This document shows, in pieces, positions 12,460 through 19,665 of a stretch of 19,665 bases of DNA (position 1 is its first letter; each line of letters opens with the position of its first letter). The stretch covers positions 1-19,665 of the forward strand of contig JBDZVX010000046.1 in the NCBI GenBank assembly GCA_040255925.1, written 5' to 3'. The position numbers and the translations under genes were made by a program. Under the pieces are notes generated by a model, which saw nothing but the letters and a program-made list of their open reading frames with translations, did not search any database and had not been told where the DNA came from. This DNA comes from Nitrolancea sp040255925. Its GTDB lineage: Bacteria > Chloroflexota > Chloroflexia > Thermomicrobiales > Thermomicrobiaceae.

Positions 12460-15288
12460 GTGGCAATCGTTGATGAGGCTGGGCGGCACGAAACACTGAC
12501 AACCGGAGAGCGCGCCTTAGATCTCTTCACCGACCGGGTCAGCCTCATCCGCCACTTTGCCAAACTCCTCAACGAGGACCCGGCTTCCAACAAGATCCTC
12601 TTCTTTGAGGGTGATGGCGGCAACGGGAAGTCTCTGCTCCTGCGGTACTTGACGCGGTACTACTGCAAGTGGCTGGAGCCCGATAATTGGAACTGGGTCG
12701 CCAGCAAGTCCGACGCTGAATTTGTCGAAGAACTCAAGCTGGCTGAGGGCGAGAGCCCAGTTCCCGTTGGCTTCCTCGATTTCAGCTTCCCGGGCCGGAC
12801 CGACTCTCTCAATGCACTCCGAAAACTCCGGCACGACCTCGGCGAGCATGGAATCCATTTTCCGCTCTTCGACTTCGCCTGCTTCTGGCACTCGAAGGAG
12901 ACGGGACAACTGACGGACGAGCAACTCAAGTCTCTGTTTCCCAGCGAGGAACTGGACCTAATTGTGTCCATCACGCAATTGTTCGCCGCTATCCCCGCGA
13001 TCGCGACAGTGAAAGATACCGCGGCATTTGCTCACAAGCGGATTACTGGGCGAAAACTCGATGAAAAGATCATGCGGTGGCTTCGTTCACGAAAGCTCGA
13101 CGAGGATGATGTGAGAGCGATCACGACGATGGACCCTGAGCGAGAGTTGATCGACAAGTTGCCCGAACTCTTCGCCAAGGATTTGAACGCCGCGATCGCT
13201 CTACAGGATTGGCCAAAACGGGTCGTGCTCTTCTTCGATGGACACGAGGCTTTCTGGGGCGCTGAGCGAAATCGCAGGAGCGCTACCTATTTTCAGCGAG
13301 ACGCCTGGTTGCGTTGCTTATTACGCCATCTCGAACTTGGCGACGGCATCGTGGCGGTAGTCGCTGGGCGGGAATTTCCATCCTGGCCGGATCGAAAGGC
13401 GAAACCGTTTCAGATTGAGGAGAAGTTCATTGACCACCAACCCGTCGGCGATCTCTGTGACGCCGATGCACGAAGCTACCTCGAGCGCGCGTTGGCTGGG
13501 GTAAACGTCACGGATGAAGTGTTCCCATTCCTGTGTGATTATGCGCGCGTCGGCCAGGACCGGGTTCATCCACTCTATCTCGGGATGTGCGCCGAGATCG
13601 TCGTGGCTGCCGCGAAGAAAAAGCGGCAACAGATCTCATCTGATGACGTGCGTTTCGATCCAGACGTGGAGGATAAGGCGAAGGAGCTCATCAACCGGTT
13701 CCTGAGTTATGCGGATGACGGGATCACGTATGCTGTACCCGTTCTGAGCGCTTGCCGGTCATTCGATCGAAAACTCTACATGGCTGTTGGTGAGGCGTTG
13801 GGGATTCAGCCCAGCCGAGCCGCTTTCGATAACTTGATCGAGTTCTCCTTCGTCCGAAAAGAAGTGGAAACCAAGCCGTCGATCGAGCCCCGATCCGATG
13901 GCGCGACTGACGCCTCCACCGCTGGCGAAAAAGAGTCGAAGGAAGAAGCCCGTTACCGGATTCACGATCTCCTACGGCGGGTGTTTGTTGAGCAAGCTGA
14001 TGACCTGATGCGGGAAGCCAACGTGGCTCTGGAACAATACCACCGCGAGCGTGCTGCTGAGGGTGACCGGAAAGCCATCGCGGAAGCTATCTATCACGTC
14101 AACCGGCTCGACTGGGAGCGGGGTGCCCGGGAGTGGGTAGAAGTATTCGAGGAGGCACTTAGCCAGAGTAACTACGCACTCTGTGATGCGCTGCTCGATG
14201 TCAAGACCGAATTGATTACCGAAACCGACTTTTCGCGTGCTCTGGTCTCCCAAACAGAAGGTGGATACTTGGCGGAACTCGCCCGCTATGATGCGGCAAA
14301 ACAAGTATTTTCAGATGCCATCGCCGCCTACGACCAAGCCTTGCGCCATGCCCCGGAGAATGCGCGAATCCTCAGCAACAAGGGGGTTGCATACCAGAGC
14401 CTCGGGGACGTACAGGTCAGTCTCGCTCAGCATGAGCCGGCCCAGCAGAGCTACACCGACGCCATCGCGGCCTCCAAGCAAGCCTTACGGCATGCCCCGA
14501 ACGATGCGCAAAACCTTAACAACAAGGGGAATGCACTAGTCAAGCTCGGGGACCTGCAGGTCAACCTCACGCAATTCGATCCGGCCAAACAGAGCTTCAC
14601 CCAGGCCATCGCCGCCTACGACCGAGCCTTGCACTATGCCCCGGATTACGTCTACGCCTACAACAACAAGGGGAATGCGCTCCAGAGCCTCGGAGACCTA
14701 CAGGCCAGCCACGCCCAGCATGAGCCAGCCCAGCAGAGCTACACTAACTCCATCGCCGCCTTCAACCACGCCTTGCACCATGCCCCGGATTATGTCAACG
14801 CCTACAACAACAAGGGTAATTCACTTGCGAAGCTCGGGAATCTGCAGGCCAAGCTCGCCCAGCATGAGCCAGCCAAACAGAGCTTCACCCAGGCCATCGC
14901 CGCCTACGACCAAGCCTTACAGCGTGCCCCGGAAGACGCCTACGCTCGCAACAACAAGGGGATTGCTCTCAAGTTCCTCGGGGACCTGCAGGTCACCCTC
15001 GCACAATACGAGCTAGCCATGCAGAGCTATACCGACTCCATCACCGCCTACGACCAAACCTTACAGCGGGCCCCGGATGACGTCTACGCTCACAACAATA
15101 AGGGGATTGCGCAGTGGAATCTTGGGCACTTGCATCAGAATACCTTCTCCGACTGCGAGGGGGCGAAGCAGCATCTCCAGCATGCAGTCGCCGCGTTTAC
15201 TCGTTCGCTTGAAATCGCTCCAGGCGATGATCGCGTTCGAAACCTCCTCGAAACGGTTAAGACCATCCTCGATAACTTGGACTGTTAG
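12460..15288 (+). CDS. STAND-like P-loop NTPase with C-terminal TPR array
   Basis: A 942-residue soluble protein. After about 15 residues comes LFTDRVSLIRHFAKLLNEDP leading into a Walker A (FFEGDGGNGKSLLLRYL, about 48-65). A Walker B-like strand (RVVLFFDGHEAFWG) lies near 250-265, followed by a sensor-like VVAGREFPSW and a helical region (about 330-600) with a charged low-complexity linker (EPRSDGATDASTAGEKESKE). The last third is a TPR-like array, five 48-residue units plus a degenerate sixth. The layout (NTPase core, winged/helical arm, repeat sensor) matches STAND-type signalling ATPases, in which repeats sense and the NTPase oligomerises. There is no N-terminal effector, so the partner is unknown. 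GTG 12460 is preferred because AAAGGG lies 6 nt upstream; ATG 12427 overlaps a perfect TATAAT box and would lie before the likely transcript start. It converges with the DUF5671-like gene 97 bp away, where I see no clear terminator. Confidence 0.85.
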   Translation: MAIVDEAGRHETLTTGERALDLFTDRVSLIRHFAKLLNEDPASNKILFFEGDGGNGKSLLLRYLTRYYCKWLEPDNWNWVASKSDAEFVEELKLAEGESPVPVGFLDFSFPGRTDSLNALRKLRHDLGEHGIHFPLFDFACFWHSKETGQLTDEQLKSLFPSEELDLIVSITQLFAAIPAIATVKDTAAFAHKRITGRKLDEKIMRWLRSRKLDEDDVRAITTMDPERELIDKLPELFAKDLNAAIALQDWPKRVVLFFDGHEAFWGAERNRRSATYFQRDAWLRCLLRHLELGDGIVAVVAGREFPSWPDRKAKPFQIEEKFIDHQPVGDLCDADARSYLERALAGVNVTDEVFPFLCDYARVGQDRVHPLYLGMCAEIVVAAAKKKRQQISSDDVRFDPDVEDKAKELINRFLSYADDGITYAVPVLSACRSFDRKLYMAVGEALGIQPSRAAFDNLIEFSFVRKEVETKPSIEPRSDGATDASTAGEKESKEEARYRIHDLLRRVFVEQADDLMREANVALEQYHRERAAEGDRKAIAEAIYHVNRLDWERGAREWVEVFEEALSQSNYALCDALLDVKTELITETDFSRALVSQTEGGYLAELARYDAAKQVFSDAIAAYDQALRHAPENARILSNKGVAYQSLGDVQVSLAQHEPAQQSYTDAIAASKQALRHAPNDAQNLNNKGNALVKLGDLQVNLTQFDPAKQSFTQAIAAYDRALHYAPDYVYAYNNKGNALQSLGDLQASHAQHEPAQQSYTNSIAAFNHALHHAPDYVNAYNNKGNSLAKLGNLQAKLAQHEPAKQSFTQAIAAYDQALQRAPEDAYARNNKGIALKFLGDLQVTLAQYELAMQSYTDSITAYDQTLQRAPDDVYAHNNKGIAQWNLGHLHQNTFSDCEGAKQHLQHAVAAFTRSLEIAPGDDRVRNLLETVKTILDNLDC
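14323..15042 (+). repeat. Five 144-bp tandem repeats encoding 48-residue TPR-like units
   Basis: Units begin at 14323, 14467, 14611, 14755 and 14899, exactly 144 bp apart; a degenerate sixth starts at 15043. Each encodes AAYDQAL..AP......NNKG, then NALQ.LGDLQ, then LAQHEPA.QS.T.AI. This is a TPR helix pair with about 14 extra residues between helices. Units 1 and 3 share QSLGD and AQQSYT; units 2 and 4 share KLG and AKQSFTQAI, suggesting duplication of a two-unit block. Confidence 0.9.
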
Positions 15289-15385
15289 CGATCTGGGCAA
15301 GTCACCGGATGCGCAGTTGGCGGCTGCTGACCGGCTTTCCTGCCCCCCAGAGGACTCTAAAACCGTCCAGTGCCAGACGCCCCGC

Positions 15386-16939
15386 TCACGCTGGAATCCG
15401 CTCACGACTACCCGGATCCGGCGAGAGCGGCGTGACCTCCTGGTGCAGGATCAACCCGTGATAGGCCAGCAGGATGCCCGCGACGATCACCACCCCGAGC
15501 GCGGCGCTGATCGTCGAGATCAGCGTTCCAAGCTCGACGACGCCGAGGACGACCAGCAGCACCCGGTACACCACAACCGCCAGACTGCCCGTGAGCGCGA
15601 CGAGCGAAGCGGCGGCGATCAGGTAGAGGTAGACGCGCCGGGTGAGGATCTCGCGCTCCCGCGACGGGTCGGCCGCGAGCTGGCGCTGGGCGGCATACCA
15701 GTGCAGCAGCCAGGCGACGGCACCGACCACCGCGAGGGCGGCGAACTGGCTGACGCGCCCTCGCCAAAGCTCATCGGTAACCGATACCGTCCGGGTTCCA
15801 CCCAGCACGAGGTCGATCACGATCCCGAGCACGTAAGCCAGCCCAACTCCCGCGAAGGCGAGCCCGACCAGGGCCACACCGTAGGTGTAGAGCCGGTGCA
15901 TCGAACGCTGGAGCGGCGCTTCGGCGTACTGCCGTGCCTCCCACGTGATCCGCCGCCAGTGGTACCACCAGAAGAGGCTGAACGGGATCGCCGCGAGCAG
16001 GGGCTCGACCAGCCGGCGGGCGAACAGCTCGGTCTGGGAGACTTCGGGTACGCCGAGAACCGCGCGGAACAGGGTTTCGAGACTGGAGCTCGCCGCCTGG
16101 AAGGTGACGAACACGCCGACCAGCACGATGGCGTAGAGGTACACCCGGCGGAGGGTCGATCGCTGCTCGCTCTCTGCCCGCCAATCGCCGGTCCGGAGGA
16201 GATGAAGGGAGTAGCTCCAATGAATGCCCCAGGCGAGCAGGCCGGCAACCACTGACGCGATGCCAGCCGTCAGCGGATCGGTCCACCAGTTCGGACTGGC
16301 GACGACGACACCGGTTCCGAGCAGAGCATCGACGACCAGGCGAATCAACCCTGCTGTACCGAACAGGAGCAGCATTGCCCCAGCGAAGGCGGCGACGTAA
16401 AGGTAGAGGCGCGGCAGCCAAACCGCCGCTCGATCCAATCCTCCGCCGTGCATGTCCCGAATCCGGACGCTCGCGTGATAAACCCAGATCGTTCCGGCCA
16501 CCAGGATGATTGCGAGCGCGAACGGAATCCGGTTACCGGCGAAAATCGGGCTTGGCACGCCGAGGATCGCGTTGACCGTTCGCTGGATCAGATCGACTGA
16601 CGAACCGATCCAGACGAAAAAGGGCACGAGGAGACCCACCGTGAGATAGAATGCTCGGATTGTTGAACGCCGCTCCGGGTCACCGCCGGGCCGCACGACG
16701 GCTCGCTCGACTCTCCACCAGTGGAAAAGCCAGATCGGCAGCGCAACCACGATGAGCGCAATGAAGAGGCTCACCTGCCGCCGGATCGCGATCGGATCTC
16801 CCTGTACGACCGTTGCCCCACCCAGCGCGATCCAGATTTGATCCAAGGTCAGCGCCAGGAGCCTCGCCGACCCAACCGCCAGCATTACGAGGCTTACTGC
16901 CGAGATGAAGTAGACGTAGAGCCGTCGTACGGCATGCAT
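15386..16939 (-). CDS. Polytopic membrane protein with six DUF5671-like repeats
   Basis: A 517-residue integral membrane protein, about 17-18 helices. It is built from six units of roughly 86 residues, beginning near 5 (RRLYVYFISAVSLVML), 94 (IRAFYLTVGLLVPFF), 176 (PRLYLYVAAFAGAML), 264 (RRVYLYAIVLVGVFV), 348 (HRLYTYGVALVGLAF) and 434 (RRVYLYLIAAASLVAL). Each unit has three hydrophobic helices, and most end in an aromatic-histidine motif (WLFHWW, WVYH, WGIHW, WWYHW, WLLHW, LAYH). I relate it to DUF5671-type domains from memory; the function is unknown. ATG 16939 is supported by GGAAGG about 10 nt upstream. It follows the 170-residue membrane-anchored protein gene by 71 bp on the same strand, so an operon is likely. 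It ends 97 bp from the convergent NTPase gene. Confidence 0.85.
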   Translation of the reverse strand: MHAVRRLYVYFISAVSLVMLAVGSARLLALTLDQIWIALGGATVVQGDPIAIRRQVSLFIALIVVALPIWLFHWWRVERAVVRPGGDPERRSTIRAFYLTVGLLVPFFVWIGSSVDLIQRTVNAILGVPSPIFAGNRIPFALAIILVAGTIWVYHASVRIRDMHGGGLDRAAVWLPRLYLYVAAFAGAMLLLFGTAGLIRLVVDALLGTGVVVASPNWWTDPLTAGIASVVAGLLAWGIHWSYSLHLLRTGDWRAESEQRSTLRRVYLYAIVLVGVFVTFQAASSSLETLFRAVLGVPEVSQTELFARRLVEPLLAAIPFSLFWWYHWRRITWEARQYAEAPLQRSMHRLYTYGVALVGLAFAGVGLAYVLGIVIDLVLGGTRTVSVTDELWRGRVSQFAALAVVGAVAWLLHWYAAQRQLAADPSREREILTRRVYLYLIAAASLVALTGSLAVVVYRVLLVVLGVVELGTLISTISAALGVVIVAGILLAYHGLILHQEVTPLSPDPGSRERIPA

Positions 16940-17010
16940 CTCAGATCAGCCTTCCGTCCATCGCGCGGTACGGTCCATACCGCTCTACTCCGGACCCCTC
17001 AGCCCGGACA

Positions 17011-17523
17011 TCAAATCGCCGGCTTGATGGGGAGAGGCAGCGGATCGATGCCCATAAGCGCATCATCGATCTTCCACGCCCCGCCCTCGCGAACCAGCCG
17101 CACCTGGCGCTCGGAGGAGAATTGGGTTGCATCAATCCCGGTACCAATGAACATCTCCTTGATCAGGTACAGGGTCGCGTGGTCGTCAGTCTGTTCGACA
17201 CGGTCGACCAGGATGCGGGCATTCCGCTCCTCCGGGCTGGTGTAGAGTCCGCTGGGACCGACGACCCGGGAATATTCGTCACGTGATACCTGACGCTGCA
17301 CCCGTTGGGAGAAATACTGGTAGGCGGCGTCGGTATCCCGAGACTGATACGCTTGGTAATAGCTCTGAAATGCTTCTTGGGGCGAATCCGCCGGGAAACT
17401 CGCAGGGCCGCGAGAGCCAAGGGTAACCGCCGCGACCGCCGCAGCGATCACGAGGAGTAGGACAAGGAGACCGGCGATGATCAGCGAACGGGCGGGTCGC
17501 CCCGCCGGAGCAACCGAAGCCAC
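17011..17523 (-). CDS. Membrane-anchored NTF2-like/DUF4878-like protein (170 aa)
   Basis: Residues about 12-36 form one hydrophobic helix (SLIIAGLLVLLLVIAAAVAA), a signal anchor with the rest outside the membrane. The outer part has the look of an NTF2-like fold: SPQEAFQSYYQAYQSRDTDA and AYQYFSQRVQRQVSRDEY (helices), then strands ending with VRLVREGGAWKIDD, the usual final strand of lumazine-binding/DUF4878-type domains. No catalytic residues can be named. The start is GTG 17523 because AAGGAG (17536-17531) is 7 nt upstream; the in-frame ATG two codons earlier (17529) would be only 1 nt from that ribosome site. It is the first gene of a likely pair with the six-repeat membrane protein and is divergent from the histidine kinase. 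Confidence 0.78.
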   Translation of the reverse strand: MASVAPAGRPARSLIIAGLLVLLLVIAAAVAAVTLGSRGPASFPADSPQEAFQSYYQAYQSRDTDAAYQYFSQRVQRQVSRDEYSRVVGPSGLYTSPEERNARILVDRVEQTDDHATLYLIKEMFIGTGIDATQFSSERQVRLVREGGAWKIDDALMGIDPLPLPIKPAI

Positions 17524-18088
17524 GCTCATACTCCTTCCAGCTGCGACCGGACCGGTATGAGTGTTCGTCTATTGGCCGATACGAAACACGGTATTTTCGA
17601 CGCCCTCGGCCGTGTGTCCGGTCCTGCATCTATCCTATCGGGCGGCCAGTTACGGGGTCGTTGCAGTACGACGTAGCATCGTTTCAATACCATTACAACA
17701 TCGGGGGAACCACGTTCCAACGCAATGCGCATCGGCTCGTATGAGCGCTTGGCTCGAAAAAGCAGTCCCAGAGCGGGTGTCCGGTTCGAACTACTCGTAT
17801 ATAGTGCACATGTCATGCCAGATGATCTCTGCCATAGAGCGGGGAACAACAGCGGGACGTTGCCCCCTCCCGTGCGATCGCTATAGAATCAAGGTTATTA
17901 GCGACACGCTAGCGGGCTTGAGCGAGTGGGTCAGTAGCGTTGCTCCGGTCACGCGCTCAATGGTCACGTCAGCATTGCCCCGCGCTGCTGATCGAGGAAA
18001 TAATAGAGTGTATGCAGGGTCATCTCCAACTAGTGAGGACCCATCATCGGAAGTCGGCCGCGCCGGCCTCGAAGCGCAACGACGAGCA
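17524..18088. other. Divergent intergenic region (565 bp)
   Basis: This lies between the NTF2-like gene (minus) and the histidine kinase (plus). No gene is supported. A promoter-like TTGCCC (17860-17865), 16-bp spacer and TATAGA (17882-17887) points toward the kinase. The kinase frame stays open for at least 300 bp upstream of ATG 18089 without conserved sequence, so the true kinase start could be earlier. GGTCACG occurs twice 14 bp apart (17948 and 17962). Confidence 0.45.
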
Positions 18089-19665
18089 ATGAGTTCCGAG
18101 AAGATCGACAGCCCCCAGTTCCATGGACCTGAGCGCCGAAATATGCTGGCGCGGGACATGTTTGAGCGACTCCTTGAACTAGCCCCGGACGCGATCGTCA
18201 TCGTCGACGGTAGCGGGCGAATCCGTCTCGTCAACGCCGAGGCGGAGCGCCTTTTCGGCTATCAGCGCGAAGAACTCCTGGGCCAGCCAGTCGAAATGTT
18301 GCTGCCCGAACGCTTTCGGGAGTTCCATCAAGGCCACCGGGATCGTTACGCGGCGGTGCCCCAGCCGCGCCCGATGGGTATTGGGCTGGAACTCTATGGC
18401 CGGCGCAAGGACGGTAGCGAGTTTCCAACCGAGATCAGCCTCAGCCCGTGGGAGACCAACGACGGCCTGCTGGTCACGAGCGTTATCCGCGATATCACCG
18501 AGCGCAAGCGGGCGGAGGAAGCCCGCGCGCAGCTGATTCGAGAACAATCGGCGCGAGCCGAGGCCGAAGCAACTCGAGCAACGCTCCGCGCAATGATCCA
18601 GGCGTCGCCGGTCCCGATCATCCTCCTCGATCTCTCCGGGAATATCCAGAGTTGGAACCCAGCTGCCGAACGGCTCCTGGGCTGGGCGGAGGCTGAGGTA
18701 CTGGACCGGTCGATCCCCGGCGCTCCGGAAGGGGACCAGGACGCTCTCCTTGGAGTTCTGGCCCGGGTGCGGCAAGGAGAGTCGGTTTTAAATCTGGACG
18801 TCCGCCGGCAAACGAAGGCTGGGAAGTGGGTCGATCTCAGTATCTCCGCCGCCCCGGTCCTCGAAGGGAACGGCCGTCCCATCGGCATGACGTGGGTATT
18901 GAAGGATATTTCTCACCGCAAGCGGGCCGAAGCATCCCGGATTCAACTAGCCGCCGCACAGGAGGCCGTCCGGGCCCGTGAGGAGTTTTTGTCCATCGCT
19001 TCCCACGAACTCAAGACCCCGATCACGGTGATAAAGGGATATACCCAGATGCTGGCGGGCCGCATCGGCCGACCGGGAACGGACCCCAAGCGTGTTACCC
19101 AGATCATCGGCGAACTTCAGGAGCAAGCACGGCGGCTGGAGATGCTCGTTGTTGACCTCCTTGACGGGGCGCGCATCCACCAAGGGCGGCTCGATCTCCG
19201 GCCTGAGCCGGTTGATCTTGCCTCGTTGGCGCAGCGACTCCTCACCCGCTTCGAGCAGATGCCGGAGCGGACAAGCCGGCACCGGCTGGTAGTTCAGGGC
19301 CCGGAGACGGTCACCGGGACCTGGGACCCGGCCCGGCTCGATCAGGCACTATCTAACCTCGTTTCCAATGCCCTGAAATACTCACCGGACGGCGGCGAAG
19401 TCTGCCTCTATCTCCGGGATGTCGATCCAGGTCATGTTGAGGTGGCGGTGAGCGATCAGGGAATCGGGATTCCCGAGGAGGAGCAAAAGAAGCTTTTCCA
19501 GCCGTTCAGCCGCGGAGGCGCGACCCGGAGTATTCATGGGACTGGCCTGGGACTCTACCTTACCGCCAGGATTGTCGAGCAGCATGGAGGAACGATCACC
19601 GTGGCGAGCGCACCAGGGATTGGCACTACGTTTACGATTCGACTCCCCCGTACGCAGCTCAACTA
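18089..19665 (+). CDS. Soluble PAS-PAS sensor histidine kinase, cut at right edge
   Basis: From ATG 18089 the frame runs 525 codons and the window ends on TA, probably the first two bases of a stop after ...TIRLPRTQLN, so the gene is essentially complete. Order: PAS1 (about 24-143, LLELAPDAIVIVDGSGRIRL to VIRDITERKRAEE), short coiled linker (QLIREQSARAEAEA), PAS2 (about 161-283, MIQASPVPIILLDLSGNI to LKDISHRKRAEA), HisKA with FLSIASHELKTP (His306), and HATPase with N-box SNLVSNALKYSPDG (Asn427), G1 SDQGIGIPEEE and G2 GTGLGLYLTARIVEQHGG. No membrane segment is present, so it senses a cytosolic signal; the PAS domains show no obvious haem or flavin residues by eye. No response regulator lies in the window; the partner may lie to the right. 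The ribosome site for ATG 18089 is weak (GACGAG); ATG 17960 is in frame but lacks one too. Confidence 0.9.
   Translation, partial: MSSEKIDSPQFHGPERRNMLARDMFERLLELAPDAIVIVDGSGRIRLVNAEAERLFGYQREELLGQPVEMLLPERFREFHQGHRDRYAAVPQPRPMGIGLELYGRRKDGSEFPTEISLSPWETNDGLLVTSVIRDITERKRAEEARAQLIREQSARAEAEATRATLRAMIQASPVPIILLDLSGNIQSWNPAAERLLGWAEAEVLDRSIPGAPEGDQDALLGVLARVRQGESVLNLDVRRQTKAGKWVDLSISAAPVLEGNGRPIGMTWVLKDISHRKRAEASRIQLAAAQEAVRAREEFLSIASHELKTPITVIKGYTQMLAGRIGRPGTDPKRVTQIIGELQEQARRLEMLVVDLLDGARIHQGRLDLRPEPVDLASLAQRLLTRFEQMPERTSRHRLVVQGPETVTGTWDPARLDQALSNLVSNALKYSPDGGEVCLYLRDVDPGHVEVAVSDQGIGIPEEEQKKLFQPFSRGGATRSIHGTGLGLYLTARIVEQHGGTITVASAPGIGTTFTIRLPRTQLN

Noticed and set aside
15077..16255. Long plus-strand open frame (392 codons) overlapping the end of the NTPase gene
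   Set aside because: It is antisense to the six-repeat membrane protein, its translation is low-complexity Asp/Arg/Glu/Gln-rich, and it has no ribosome site. It is a mirror of the membrane gene's codon pattern.
17526..17849. Minus-strand frame of 107 codons upstream of the membrane-anchored protein
   Set aside because: No ribosome site, no recognisable motif and Arg/Ser-rich composition; more likely promoter region.

Overview
The window reads as ordinary bacterial chromosome with high G+C: dense genes, strong AGGAGG-type ribosome binding sites, and a mix of ATG, GTG and TTG starts. The gene content suggests a Chloroflexota/Thermomicrobia-like bacterium (repeated DUF5671-type membrane protein, STAND-like ATPase with tetratricopeptide (TPR) repeats, beta-repeat membrane protein, HPP protein). 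These are a multi-domain universal stress protein, PEP synthase, HPF/RaiA and paired cation pumps. The taxonomic placement is inference. I see no rRNA, tRNA, CRISPR array, transposase or integrase.

Left part (1-10815), almost all on the minus strand. Read in the direction of transcription it holds: an HPP-family membrane protein; a USP-USP-CBS-CBS stress sensor; the decayed front half of a short-chain dehydrogenase (SDR); a cation/Ca2+ exchanger whose stop overlaps the start of a large type-II P-type ATPase (GTGA); a decayed SRPBCC-like gene on the opposite strand; two small unknown proteins; PEP synthase; a 92-residue unknown protein; and an HPF/RaiA ribosome-hibernation factor that runs off the left edge. 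Ribosome hibernation, USP/CBS sensing, PEP synthase and a cation ATPase together resemble a dormancy or energy-stress set, like the mycobacterial DosR-type regulon in gene content. The exchanger-ATPase pair looks like a two-gene Ca2+ efflux operon.

Middle part (10816-15288), plus strand. After a 495-bp divergent spacer comes a secreted/membrane protein with a bactofilin-like repeat and several membrane helices. Next is a spacer with a perfect 14-bp inverted repeat and a TATAAT box. Then comes a 942-residue P-loop NTPase ending in a 48-residue (144-bp) tandem TPR-like array.

Right part (15289-19665). Two minus-strand genes form a likely operon: a small membrane-anchored protein and a polytopic protein built from six copies of an ~86-residue membrane unit. 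A 565-bp spacer separates them from a divergent PAS-PAS soluble histidine kinase that is complete except for the last base of its probable stop codon.

Main points beyond routine annotation are two gene relics that standard callers would miss, a duplicated operator-like dyad (TGTCACGA-NN-TTGTGA), two long perfect inverted repeats next to stress genes, start sites that need moving, and the internal repeat structure of the TPR and DUF5671-like proteins. I did not find a convincing wholly new system. The best candidate for new biology is the STAND-like TPR ATPase with its own promoter and upstream 14-bp dyad.
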